A DNA stretch of 64,000 bases, taken from contig NZ_MTQP01000067.1 in NCBI RefSeq assembly GCF_001984175.1, positions 434,001-498,000 on the forward strand, in the 5' to 3' direction. The notes beneath the pieces were generated by a model that saw only the letters and a program-made list of their open reading frames with translations, did no database searches and was not told the origin of the DNA. This document shows positions 15,477 to 25,178 of the stretch, one piece after another. Every line of letters begins with the position of its first letter. Positions within the stretch are counted from its first letter, which is position 1. This DNA comes from Saccharothrix sp. ALI-22-I (GTDB lineage: Bacteria; Actinomycetota; Actinomycetes; Mycobacteriales; Pseudonocardiaceae). A program made the translations under genes and the position numbers.

Positions 15477-15511
15477 TGGTCTAGACCTTGACCGTGAAGT
15501 GGTCTGAACCA
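15477..15511 (+). promoter_or_regulatory. Two DasR-type (dre) sites upstream of the chitinase gene
   Basis: TGGTCTAGACCT at 15477-15488 matches the streptomycete dre core TGGTCTAGACCA in 11 of 12 positions. TGGTCTGAACCA at 15500-15511 is a second copy with two central changes. Start-to-start spacing is 23 bp, and both lie 45-80 bp before the chitinase ATG. DasR, a GntR regulator sensing glucosamine-6-phosphate, controls chitinase genes through such sites in Streptomyces. No dasR gene is in the window. Confidence 0.7.
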
Positions 15512-15555
15512 CATCGTGATCTCACCCTGCACTCCTTCCCTGCACGAGGAGCACG

Positions 15556-17178
<1,623 letters not shown>

Positions 17179-17194
17179 CCCCACGCACCACCCC

Positions 17195-17230
17195 GAAGGG
17201 CCCTGCGGACACCTGCCCGCAGGGCCCTTC
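17195..17230. terminator. Chitinase terminator hairpin
   Basis: GAAGGGCCCTGCGG (17195-17208) pairs perfectly with CCGCAGGGCCCTTC (17217-17230), 17 bp after the chitinase stop. It is followed directly by a 22-bp repeat array, so this locus has both a classical terminator and an array. Confidence 0.82.
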
Positions 17231-17240
17231 CCCGTCCACC

Positions 17241-17390
17241 CGAACGTTCAACTCACCTGTTCCGAACGTTGGACATGCCCGTTCCCAACGTTGGACACGC
17301 GCGTTCTGAACGTTGGACACGCGCGTGTGTCCTACGTTCAGGCGCGGTGTGTCCTACGTTCAGGTATGCCGAGTTCGACGTTCAGGACGG
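17241..17390. repeat. 22-bp mosaic repeat array 2
   Basis: Reverse-oriented units (GAACGTTGGACAC) come first, then plus-oriented ones (GTGTCCTACGTTC). The turn at about 17305-17335 is a near-perfect palindrome around GGACACGCGCGTGTGTCC. The array ends two bases before the stop codon of the convergent carboxypeptidase gene. Confidence 0.85.
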
Positions 17391-17392
17391 GA

Positions 17393-19165
17393 TTAGACGG
17401 TCAGGCTCCAGGAGTTGATGCGGCCGGTGTCCGCGGAGGCGACGTCTTGGACGCGGAGCGTCCAGGCGCCGTTGCGGGCCTCCGAGGAGACGTTCGCGGT
17501 GTACGTGGTGTCGATGTTGTCGGCTGAGTCGTTGCCCGACGCCTTCAACCGGTACGCCGTGCCGTCCGGCGCGACGAGGTCGATCACCAGGTCACCCCGG
17601 TAGGTGTGCACGATGTGCACCTCGACCTGCGACGACGACGAAGCGTTGCCCGCACACCCGGCGATGGTGATGGTGCTGGTCACCGCGGCGCCGTTGTCCG
17701 GGATCGCCACGTCGGTGTCGTTGGTGGCCTTCGCGCACCCGACCGGCGGGTTGCCACCGCCGCCGCCGTACGGGTTGGTCGCCTTCTTCGCCGCGTACAT
17801 CAGCATCGGCTTGACCTTCGGCCAGAACGTCGACGTCTGGCACGAGAACGCCGGGAAGAACCCGGAGCAGGTACCGGACGAAGGCCCGACCTCCCACACG
17901 AACGACGCCACGCCCAGGTCGTCGTACACCCAGTCGTCCGTCGCGCCGGCCGCGTTGTACAGCACCTCGCCCGGCTGCCCGTACTGCCAGCCACCGGCCA
18001 GCGACGCCAGGTCCGCCGCCATCCCGCGCAGCGACGCGTCGTTGCCCGCCTTGGAGGCCGTGGTCCAGCCCCACGGGAACAGGATCAGGTTCGAGTAGCT
18101 GTGCATGGACACCACGACACCGGTCGTGTCGGCGGGCGCGGCGTCGGTCGTGCCGGTGCCGCGGCGGTCGCGGTAGAGGTTGCGCCACAACGACTGCAGC
18201 GACCGCGTCTCGACCTCGGAGTTCGCCGACGGGCCCTTGTAGGTCTGGGCGCACGGGTCGGTCGACGTGCCCGCGCCGCCCCAGTGCGAGTCGGTGTTGC
18301 GGTTGAGGTCGACGCCGACCTGCGACGACGACGTGCCGGAGCAGTTCGAGCCGTTGGTGGTGTTGGCGTTCTTGCGCTGGTAGCGCGGCGAGTTGCCGCC
18401 CTGCTGCACGATGTTCACGCCGTCCGGGTTGGCGATCGGCACGACCCACACCTCGGTGGTGTCCAGCAGCGCGGTGACCTCCGCGTCGACGCCGTAACCG
18501 GTGGTCAGGTGGTCGATCCAGCGCCACGCCATGTCACCGGTGGTGAGCTCGCGGGCGTGCAGCTGACCCATCACGAAGAACCGGGGCTTCGGCGCGGTCG
18601 GGCTCAGCGCGCAGTCGCCGGCGTTCTTCTTGGTGATGCAGATGGCGCGCAGGTCGTACCCACCCGAACCCTGGGTCTTGCGCCACGAGTCGCCGTAGTC
18701 GACCAGCGTGGTCAGGGCCGGGTACTGCTGCCCGACCAGGTCGAGGTGCGACCAGTGGGCGTTGATGGTGCGGTAGCCGCCGTAGTACGTCTCGTTGATG
18801 TCGGCCGCCTCGAACGTGGGCGACTGCGACTTCTTGGCGGGCGGCTGCCACTCCGGTGCGGGCAGCACCTCGTCGATGACGGCGGTGAACCCGGCCTGCT
18901 TGAGGCCTTGGCCGGTGGTGGCGTCGCCGAGCACGAACAGGTAGTCACCGTCCCGGTCCTCCAGCACGTCGAAGCCGCGCCCGAGCAGGTTCTGGGCGGC
19001 GGCGCCGAGCGGCGCGTGGACCTTGTAGACGTAGGTCGGCCCGGCTTGCACCGCGGCGACCTCGGGGGCGGGACCGGCGGTGCCGGGGGTGCCCCCGGTG
19101 ACCACGGCGGCCGCCGCGACACCGGCTATCGCCAGTGCCAGCAGGGAGCGTCTCCTCGACTTCAC
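17393..19165 (-). CDS. Secreted zinc carboxypeptidase (M14) with C-terminal P/Homo-B domain
   Basis: 590 residues from GTG 19165, which has an excellent AGGAGGAA upstream; an upstream ATG at 19246 lies in the leader. Signal peptide about 1-35, then a propeptide-like region. The M14 domain has zinc ligands in GQLHARELTTG (HxxE) and VVVSMHSYSN, substrate-site VGVDLNRN and catalytic-Glu region SFVWEVG. A Gly-rich linker leads to a ~115-residue proprotein-convertase P-type beta domain ending GRINSWSLTV. It removes C-terminal residues from peptides outside the cell; the P-domain probably aids secretion or stability. Confidence 0.95.
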   Translation of the reverse strand: MKSRRRSLLALAIAGVAAAAVVTGGTPGTAGPAPEVAAVQAGPTYVYKVHAPLGAAAQNLLGRGFDVLEDRDGDYLFVLGDATTGQGLKQAGFTAVIDEVLPAPEWQPPAKKSQSPTFEAADINETYYGGYRTINAHWSHLDLVGQQYPALTTLVDYGDSWRKTQGSGGYDLRAICITKKNAGDCALSPTAPKPRFFVMGQLHARELTTGDMAWRWIDHLTTGYGVDAEVTALLDTTEVWVVPIANPDGVNIVQQGGNSPRYQRKNANTTNGSNCSGTSSSQVGVDLNRNTDSHWGGAGTSTDPCAQTYKGPSANSEVETRSLQSLWRNLYRDRRGTGTTDAAPADTTGVVVSMHSYSNLILFPWGWTTASKAGNDASLRGMAADLASLAGGWQYGQPGEVLYNAAGATDDWVYDDLGVASFVWEVGPSSGTCSGFFPAFSCQTSTFWPKVKPMLMYAAKKATNPYGGGGGNPPVGCAKATNDTDVAIPDNGAAVTSTITIAGCAGNASSSSQVEVHIVHTYRGDLVIDLVAPDGTAYRLKASGNDSADNIDTTYTANVSSEARNGAWTLRVQDVASADTGRINSWSLTV

Positions 19166-19317
19166 AGTTGTTCCTCCTAGGCAGGGTGAATCGGAGGATG
19201 GGCCACGGAAGCCGCCCGCAACACCCGCCAACCGGCCATACCTCACCCGTTACGGCCTCGGGTTTTGACGGATACTCGTGAGGTACCCCGGATCTTGGTC
19301 CGGATGGAGGAGGAGTC

Positions 19318-19560
19318 GTGACGGACGAAGAACTAGTCGCGCGCATAACGCAACTGGTGGAGGAAGAGCACCGGCTGGAGGGCTCGCGCATCGGCGAGGG
19401 CCTCAGCGACGGTGACGCCCGGCGGCTGCGGGACCTCGAAGTGGCCCTGGACCAGACGTGGGACCTGCTGCGCCAACGCCGGGCACGCCGGGCGGCGGGC
19501 ATGGACCCGGACGGCGCCGAGGCCCGTGACCCCCGCACCGTGGAGGGTTACCGCCAGTAG
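19318..19560 (+). CDS. DUF2630-family small protein
   Basis: 80 residues from GTG 19318 behind GGAGGAGGAG. The charged helical sequence (ITQLVEEEHRLEG, RRLRDLEVALDQTWDLLRQRRA, DPRTVEGYRQ) is typical of DUF2630, a widespread actinobacterial protein of unknown function. Soluble, with no cysteines. It appears monocistronic. Confidence 0.88.
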   Translation: MTDEELVARITQLVEEEHRLEGSRIGEGLSDGDARRLRDLEVALDQTWDLLRQRRARRAAGMDPDGAEARDPRTVEGYRQ

Positions 19561-19810
19561 CCGCACCACCGCCGCGGCCGACTGGGAGACCGGGCAGGCG
19601 GGAAAGCCGTTGGAAAGCCACTGCCGCCTCGGCGCTCACCAGGCCGGTCAGCAGGCTTGGCCCATTATCGCTCATGAGCCCCCACAACGCCTGTGACCTG
19701 AGGATTCTGCCCACACCGGGGTCGGCTTCGCAGGCGTTCGACGCGGTGACCCCGTTTGGCGGGACGCGCCGCTTGACCCGTCCCTTGGGGCAGCCCGCAA
19801 GGTCGTCGGC
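19561..19810. other. 250-bp intergenic region, MerR promoter region
   Basis: I see no gene here. TTGACC at 19773-19778, with a matching GGTC at 19801-19804, gives a weak dyad just before the MerR start that could be its own operator. Otherwise unremarkable. Confidence 0.3.
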
Positions 19811-20638
19811 ATGGAGGATGCGGGGGTGGCACGGCTACTGGGCATCGGCGAGTTCGCCCGCCGGTCGCGGCTGTCGGTGAAGGCGTTGCGGCTGTACGAG
19901 CGACAGGGGTTGCTACGGCCGGCCGAGATCGACTCGGGCAACGGCTACCGGCGTTACCGGGAGGAGCAGTTGGCCGGGGCACGCCTGGTCGCGCTGTTGC
20001 GCAGGCTCGACATGCCGCTGGCCGTGGTGGCGAGGATCGTCGCCGCGCCCGAGGACGACCGGGCTCGGCTGGTGGCCGACTACTGGGCCGAGGTCGAGCA
20101 CCGGATGGCCGTGCAACGCGGTCTGGCCGCCCACCTCCGCGTCGTGTTGTCCGGAGGAAAGGGATTGTTGGACATGTACGAGGTCAAGCAGCGTGAAGTG
20201 CCCGAACAGGTGGTTCTGACCGAGCAGCGGCACCTGCTCCAGCCGGCGCTGGAGGAGTGGATCGGCGACTCGATGGGCAGGCTGCTCCGGGCGGCCGAGG
20301 GCTACGGCGGCACGTCGGCCGCGCCGTTCTACGTCTACCACGGTGAGGTGAACGACGAGAGCGACGGACCGGTGGAGGCCTGTTTCCCGGTGGGCACGGA
20401 CGGGCCGCCGAGCGGTGTGGCGGCGCGGATCGAACCGGCGCACCGGGAGGCGTACGTGCGGCTGACGAAGGCTCAGGTGGTGTTCCCGCAGATCCTGTCG
20501 GCCTACGACGCCGTCGCGGTGTGGATCAAGGAGAACGGGTTCACGATCCACGATTCACCGCGCGAGATCTACTTCACGGACTTCGACAGCGCGGGCCCTG
20601 AAGACGAGGTCTGCGACGTCGCGTTCCCGATGCGCTAG
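19811..20638 (+). CDS. MerR-family regulator with GyrI-like effector domain
   Basis: 275 residues from ATG 19811 (GTG 19826 is also possible). The N-terminal MerR DNA-binding domain is LLGIGEFARRSRLSVKALRLYERQGLL and GNGYRRYREEQL, written here in parts, with a coiled dimer helix to about 130. The C-terminal ~150 residues resemble the GyrI/SOUL small-molecule-binding fold (VYHGEVNDESDGPVEACFPV, REIYFTDF). This is the BmrR-type architecture that senses hydrophobic drugs. No efflux gene is adjacent. Its stop overlaps the convergent DUF397 gene by 4 bp. Confidence 0.92.
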   Translation: MEDAGVARLLGIGEFARRSRLSVKALRLYERQGLLRPAEIDSGNGYRRYREEQLAGARLVALLRRLDMPLAVVARIVAAPEDDRARLVADYWAEVEHRMAVQRGLAAHLRVVLSGGKGLLDMYEVKQREVPEQVVLTEQRHLLQPALEEWIGDSMGRLLRAAEGYGGTSAAPFYVYHGEVNDESDGPVEACFPVGTDGPPSGVAARIEPAHREAYVRLTKAQVVFPQILSAYDAVAVWIKENGFTIHDSPREIYFTDFDSAGPEDEVCDVAFPMR

Positions 20639-20823
20639 CGGGCCGCGACCGCCCGCAGGAACGCCGCGAACGACCGCGCGGGGACGGCAACATGCCCACC
20701 CGCGCGGAACTTCGTGTCCCGCACGGCCGCAAACCCCGGCACCACGGCCACTTCGACGCACGTCCCGGTGCCGTCAGTGCGGCTGGAGGTCTTGAAGGTG
20801 GCGGCGGAGAAGTCCGGAGTCAT
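20635..20823 (-). CDS. DUF397 protein
   Basis: 62 residues with the family pattern: FKTSSRTDGTGTCVEVAVVPG, split here as FKTSSRTDG and TCVEVAVV, then VAVRDTKF-like VRDTKFRAGG and an ARSFAAFL helix. DUF397 genes usually sit next to a DUF5753/XRE regulator, as here (20 bp downstream of it on the same strand), and form control pairs in Streptomyces, where one member can counteract the other. Partner assignment is from gene order. Confidence 0.92.
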   Translation of the reverse strand: MTPDFSAATFKTSSRTDGTGTCVEVAVVPGFAAVRDTKFRAGGHVAVPARSFAAFLRAVAAR

Positions 20824-20842
20824 GCGGGGATCACCTCTCGGA

Positions 20843-21715
20843 TCAGGCGTAGTGATCAGCCACGCTTTGGATGAACTTCCTCGATTGTTCCAGGTTCAGA
20901 GCGTCGGCCGTAAGGCTGCTCCACAGGTCTGTGTAGTCGGCGACCTCGTTAGCGCCGTCGAGGTAGTCGGCGTCGTGCAGATTCTCGACGTAGACCATCT
21001 CCAGCGGCGGCGCGCTCGTCGGAGCCGGAATCCGCAGGATGGTGAAGCTGAACGGGACACCGCCGCTGACCGGTGCGTCGAAGGGGAGGACCTGGATGCG
21101 GACGTTCCGTCGTCGCGCGAGCTTGTCCAGGTGGATCATCTGCTCGTGCATGACCGCGTTGCGGCCGAACGACCTGCGCAGGCAGCTCTCGCTCAGCACG
21201 AAGCCGGCTGTCGCGGGCACCTGGCGGAACAAGATCTCCTGCCGCTCCAACCGGGTGGCCACCACGTCCTCGACCACCTCCGGTGAGTCGATCTTGAAGT
21301 GGTTGCCCAGTGCGGTCCGCATGTAGTCCTCGGTCTGCAACAGGCCGGGGATCATCTCCATGCCGTAGTGCTGGATGACGTTCGAGTCCTGCTCGAAGTC
21401 GAGGTAAGCGCGTTGCTGGAGCGGCACGATCGCCCGGTGGTTGGCCCAGCGCCCGCGTTGCGAGCGGGTTCGCGCCAGTTCCATGATCTCCAGCTTCTGC
21501 TCCTCGGTGTGCACGTCGTAGCGGTCGAGGAGCATCTTGGCGTCGCCGGGGGTCAGGCCCTCTCGACCCTTCTCCATCTTCGTGACACGTGTGGTGTCGC
21601 GGCCGAGGAGTTTGGCGACCTCTTTCGGCTCAACGCCCGCACGCTCACGCGCCTCGCGCATGTAGATCGACAGGAACTTGAGCCGAACAGTCGGCGTCAT
21701 GGGCATCGGGATCAT
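20843..21715 (-). CDS. XRE-family DUF5753 transcriptional regulator
   Basis: 290 residues (starts possible at 21715, 21706 or 21700). N-terminal HTH: LKFLSIYMREARERAG, PKEVAKLLGRDTTRVTKME. The DUF5753 domain (about 105-285) includes VIQHYGMEMIPGLLQTEDYM, ATRLERQEILF, LSESCLRRSFG and VYVENLHDADYL. This large actinomycete class regulates development and secondary metabolism together with adjacent DUF397 proteins. An inverted repeat lies just upstream at 21726-21745. Confidence 0.94.
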   Translation of the reverse strand: MIPMPMTPTVRLKFLSIYMREARERAGVEPKEVAKLLGRDTTRVTKMEKGREGLTPGDAKMLLDRYDVHTEEQKLEIMELARTRSQRGRWANHRAIVPLQQRAYLDFEQDSNVIQHYGMEMIPGLLQTEDYMRTALGNHFKIDSPEVVEDVVATRLERQEILFRQVPATAGFVLSESCLRRSFGRNAVMHEQMIHLDKLARRRNVRIQVLPFDAPVSGGVPFSFTILRIPAPTSAPPLEMVYVENLHDADYLDGANEVADYTDLWSSLTADALNLEQSRKFIQSVADHYA

Positions 21716-21725
21716 CCGATCGTGT

Positions 21726-21745
21726 CAATTGCTGTGCAGCAGTTG
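21726..21745. promoter_or_regulatory. Inverted repeat upstream of the DUF5753 gene
   Basis: CAATTGCTG, a 2-bp spacer and CAGCAGTTG form an inverted repeat with one mismatch, 11 bp upstream of the DUF5753 start and 87 bp upstream of the divergent small gene. It is a plausible autoregulatory operator. Confidence 0.4.
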
Positions 21746-21831
21746 CGTGGAGACCTGACTCAGTCCAGGCTAGCAATCAGGCCGGTCGGAACGGGCCTCA
21801 GCAGACTTCGAACCACTCGAAAGGGGACACC

Positions 21832-22047
21832 ATGGAGAGCAAGCGGGAGTGGCTGGTGCGGTGCACGGACAACCACGACCAGCCGTCCGTGTGCTCGATC
21901 GCGGTCAGTGCCGGCATGGTGGAGATCTGGGACACCAACGGTCACGTGATCAAGCTCGGCGGCACGGAGATCGCCGACTTCCGCACCGCGTTCGCCGAAG
22001 CGGCCGACCGGGCGGCGTTGGACGAAGGCATGCTCCAGAGCAGCTGA
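21832..22047 (+). CDS. Small DUF397-neighbour-type protein, unknown function
   Basis: 71 residues, with AAAGGGG 5-10 nt before the ATG. The sequence EWLVRCTDNHDQPSVCSI, then AGMVEIWDTNGHVIKLGG and IADFRTAFAEAADRAAL, looks like a compact beta-rich then helical fold; it has two cysteines and no membrane segment. Divergent from the DUF5753 regulator and ends 4 bp before the convergent recD2 stop. I do not recognise a family; regulation by the neighbouring DUF5753/DUF397 pair is plausible. Confidence 0.75.
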   Translation: MESKREWLVRCTDNHDQPSVCSIAVSAGMVEIWDTNGHVIKLGGTEIADFRTAFAEAADRAALDEGMLQSS

Positions 22048-22051
22048 AGTC

Positions 22052-24217
22052 TCAGAGCAGCTGAGCCAGCCGGTGGTCCAGCGCCGTGTGCCGACGTCCC
22101 GCGCCCACGGTGCGGACCGCCTGTCCGATCGCCTTGCGCGATCCGACCAGCACCACCAGCTTCTTCGCCCGCGTCACCGCCGTGTACAACAAGTTCCGCT
22201 GGAGCATCATCCACGAGCTCGTCGTGAGCGGGATGACCACGCACGGGTACTCGCTGCCCTGCGAACGGTGGATCGTCATGGCATACGCGTGCGTCAGCTC
22301 GTCCAGCTCGCCGAACTCGTAGTCGACGTCCTCGTCCTCATCCGTCCGCACGGTCAGCTTCTGCTCCACCAGGTCGATGTCCGTCACCACACCGAGCGTG
22401 CCGTTGAAGACGTTCTTGTCGTAGTTGTTGCGCATCTGGGTGACCTTGTCGCCCACCCGGAACACCCGCCCGCCGAACCGACGTTCCGGCATGTCCTGTT
22501 TGGACGGTGTCAGCGCCTCCTGCAACAACGCGTTCAGCCCGCCCGCGCCCGCCGCTCCCCGGTGCATGGGGGCGAGTACCTGCACGTCGGTGCGCGGCTT
22601 CAGGCCGAACTTGCGGGGGATGCGGTTGGCGACGACGTCGACCACCAACGTCGCCGCCTCCTCGGCCTCCTCCACCGGGAACAGGAAGAAGTCCGGCATC
22701 CCTTGCACGATCGGGTAATCGCCGTTGTTGATCCGGTGCGCGTTGGTCACCACGCCGGACTGCTGCGCCTGCCGGAAGATGTGCGTGAGCCGGACGTTCG
22801 GGATGGGACTCCGCTCGGACAGCACGTCCCGCAGCACCTCACCGGCGCCGACGGACGGCAACTGGTCGACGTCACCGACCAACAGCAGGTGCGCACCGGG
22901 CGCGACGGCCTTGACCAGCTTGTTCGCCAGCAGCAGGTCGAGCATCGACGCCTCGTCCACCACGACCAGGTCCGCGTCGAGCGGCCGGTCGCGGTCGTAG
23001 GCGGCGTCACCGCCCGGCTTCAGCTCCAGCAGCCGGTGCACCGTGCGGGCCTCGTGCCCGGTCAGCTCGGTCAGCCGCTTGGCCGCCCGGCCGGTGGGCG
23101 CGGCCAGCACGACCTTCGCCCCCTTGGCCACGGCCAGCTTCACGATCGACCGCACGGTGAAGCTCTTGCCGCACCCCGGCCCACCCGTCAGCACGGCGAC
23201 CTTGCTGGTCAGCGCGAGTTGGACGGCGTCACGCTGCTTGTCCTCCAGTGACGCGCCCAGCCACGCGAACGCGCGTTCCCAATCGACCTTCTGGAACGCG
23301 GGCATCCGCTCGTCACCGGTCTTGAGCAGCCGCAACAGCTGGTTGGCCAGCGAGATCTCGGCCCGGTGGAACGCGACCAGGTAGATGCCGGGCTCGCCGT
23401 CCGGCATGATCTCGCGGACCACGCCCTCCTCCGCGACCAGCTCGGCCAGGCACTCGATGACCAGGCCCGCGTCGACCTGGAGGATCTTGATCGCGTCACC
23501 GATGAGTTCGTTCTCGGGCAGGTAGCAGTTGCCGTCGCCGGTGGCCTCGGACAGCGTGAACTGGAGCCCGGCCTTCACCCGTTGCGGGCTGTCGTGCGGG
23601 ATGCCGACGGCCTTCGCGATCACGTCGGCGGTGCGGAACCCGATGCCCCAGACGTCGTTGGCCAGGCGGTAGGGCTCCTGGCGGACGACGTCGATCGCCT
23701 TGTCGTCGTACTGCTTGTAGATGCGCACGGCCAACGACGTCGACACGCCGACGCCTTGGAGGAAGACCATGACCTCCTTGATGGCCTTCTGCTCCTCCCA
23801 CGCGGCGGAGATCAGCTTGGTGCGCTTCGGGCCGAGCTTGGGCACCTCGATCAGGCGCTGCGGCTCGTTCTCGATCACGTCCAGCGCGTCGACACCGAAA
23901 TGGGTGACGATCCGGTCGGCCAGCACCGGCCCGATGCCCTTGATCAGGCCCGATCCGAGGTAACGCCGGATGCCCTGGATGGTGGCGGGCAGCACGGTCG
24001 TGTAGTCGTCCACGTGGAACTGCTTGCCGTACTGCGGGTGCGACCCCCACCGCCCGCGCATCCGGATCGACTCGCCGGGCTGCGCGCCGAGCAACGACCC
24101 GACCACCGTCACCAGTTCCCCGCCGCGCCCGGTGTCGACGCGGGCCACCGTGTAGCCGGTCTCCTCATTGGCGAACGTGATCCGCTCCAGCACCGCTTCC
24201 AGGACCGCATCAGCCAC
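22052..24217 (-). CDS. recD2: RecD2-type SF1B ATP-dependent 5'-3' DNA helicase
   Basis: 721 residues from GTG 24217. The N-terminal OB-like domain and helix-hairpin-helix region (GIGPVLADRIV, VPKLGPKRTKLI) are typical of RecD2. Helicase motifs follow: GGPGCGKSFT (Walker A), AAPTGRAAKRL, VVDEASMLDL (Walker B), LVGDVDQLPSVGAGEVL, THIFRQ, THAYAMTIHRSQGSEY and LYTAVTRAK. It unwinds DNA in repair and recombination independently of RecBC. Length is standard. Confidence 0.96.
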   Translation of the reverse strand: MADAVLEAVLERITFANEETGYTVARVDTGRGGELVTVVGSLLGAQPGESIRMRGRWGSHPQYGKQFHVDDYTTVLPATIQGIRRYLGSGLIKGIGPVLADRIVTHFGVDALDVIENEPQRLIEVPKLGPKRTKLISAAWEEQKAIKEVMVFLQGVGVSTSLAVRIYKQYDDKAIDVVRQEPYRLANDVWGIGFRTADVIAKAVGIPHDSPQRVKAGLQFTLSEATGDGNCYLPENELIGDAIKILQVDAGLVIECLAELVAEEGVVREIMPDGEPGIYLVAFHRAEISLANQLLRLLKTGDERMPAFQKVDWERAFAWLGASLEDKQRDAVQLALTSKVAVLTGGPGCGKSFTVRSIVKLAVAKGAKVVLAAPTGRAAKRLTELTGHEARTVHRLLELKPGGDAAYDRDRPLDADLVVVDEASMLDLLLANKLVKAVAPGAHLLLVGDVDQLPSVGAGEVLRDVLSERSPIPNVRLTHIFRQAQQSGVVTNAHRINNGDYPIVQGMPDFFLFPVEEAEEAATLVVDVVANRIPRKFGLKPRTDVQVLAPMHRGAAGAGGLNALLQEALTPSKQDMPERRFGGRVFRVGDKVTQMRNNYDKNVFNGTLGVVTDIDLVEQKLTVRTDEDEDVDYEFGELDELTHAYAMTIHRSQGSEYPCVVIPLTTSSWMMLQRNLLYTAVTRAKKLVVLVGSRKAIGQAVRTVGAGRRHTALDHRLAQLL

Positions 24218-24239
24218 CGGGTCACCCTAAGCCGTCTCT

Positions 24240-24383
24240 GTGACGTCCCGCCCGCGGCCCAGCAAAGCAGGTGACGACTGGGAGCGCTCCCAGATTCGGC
24301 CGTTCGGCCGCGACGAGGAGCGGCCCACGGTGGACGCCCGGGACCGCGCCGCGGTCGAAGCGCGCCTCACCCCCGGCTTCTGA
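24240..24383 (+). CDS. Candidate 47-residue basic/acidic micro-protein
   Basis: GTG 24240 to TGA 24383, divergent from recD2 with 22 bp between starts. The supporting sign is codon use: nearly every third position is G or C, as in neighbouring real genes. The protein is highly charged and likely disordered or helical (DDWERSQIRPFGRDEERP, ARDRAAVEARLTPGF). No ribosome site is clear, and it may be leaderless. No family recognised. Confidence 0.4.
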   Translation: MTSRPRPSKAGDDWERSQIRPFGRDEERPTVDARDRAAVEARLTPGF

Positions 24384-24503
24384 CGGCGGCCGACAACGCG
24401 ACCTCGCCGGACGGGGACCGGTGAACCGCGCGGTTCGGGGTCTCCACAGGACGTTCACAAGTCACGGCGGCCACCTCCACAGCTCGCACATAGAGTCGGT
24501 CGC

Positions 24504-25178
24504 ATGACACGCCGGGTTCTGGTGGTCGAGGACGACCTGACCATCGCCGAGTCCGTGGCCGCACGGTTGCGCGCCGAGGGGTTCGAGGTGGAGTTGGCGC
24601 ACGACGGGCCGTCCGCCGTCAGGCGTGCCCGCGACATCCGGCCGGACCTCGTGGTGCTGGACGTGATGCTGCCGGGGTTCGACGGGCTGGAGGTGTGCCG
24701 GCGGATTCAGGCCGACCGGCCGGTGCCGGTGCTCATGCTGACCGCACGCGGTGACGAGACGGATCTGCTGGTGGGGCTCGCGGTCGGGGCGGACGACTAC
24801 CTGACCAAGCCGTTCTCGATCCGCGAGTTGGCCGCTCGGGTGCACGCGTTGTTGCGCCGGGTGGAGCGGGCGGCGTCGGCCGCGTCGGCTCGGATCACCG
24901 TGGCGGATCTGGAGATCGATCTGGAGGAACGACGGGTCATGCGTGGTGGGTCTGAGGCGCACCTGACGCCGACCGAGTTCGAACTGTTGGTGCACCTGGC
25001 CGAACGTCCGCGTGCCGTGCAGTCGCGGGAGCGGTTGTTGAGCGAGGTGTGGGGGTGGTCCGACGGGACGGGGACGCGGACGGTGGACAGCCACATCAAG
25101 GCGTTGCGGCGGAAGCTGGGGACGGACCTGATCCGGACCGTGCACGGCATCGGCTACGCCTTGGAGGTGCCCAGGTGA
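24504..25178 (+). CDS. OmpR-family response regulator (second two-component system)
   Basis: 224 residues. Receiver domain with LVVEDD, D53 in LVVLDVMLPG, LTARGDE and LTKPF; a winged-helix domain ends TDLIRTVHGIGYALEV. Its stop overlaps the histidine kinase GTG (GTGA), giving a coupled pair. It is followed at a distance by a DUF4173 membrane protein, which may or may not be a target. Confidence 0.95.
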   Translation: MTRRVLVVEDDLTIAESVAARLRAEGFEVELAHDGPSAVRRARDIRPDLVVLDVMLPGFDGLEVCRRIQADRPVPVLMLTARGDETDLLVGLAVGADDYLTKPFSIRELAARVHALLRRVERAASAASARITVADLEIDLEERRVMRGGSEAHLTPTEFELLVHLAERPRAVQSRERLLSEVWGWSDGTGTRTVDSHIKALRRKLGTDLIRTVHGIGYALEVPR

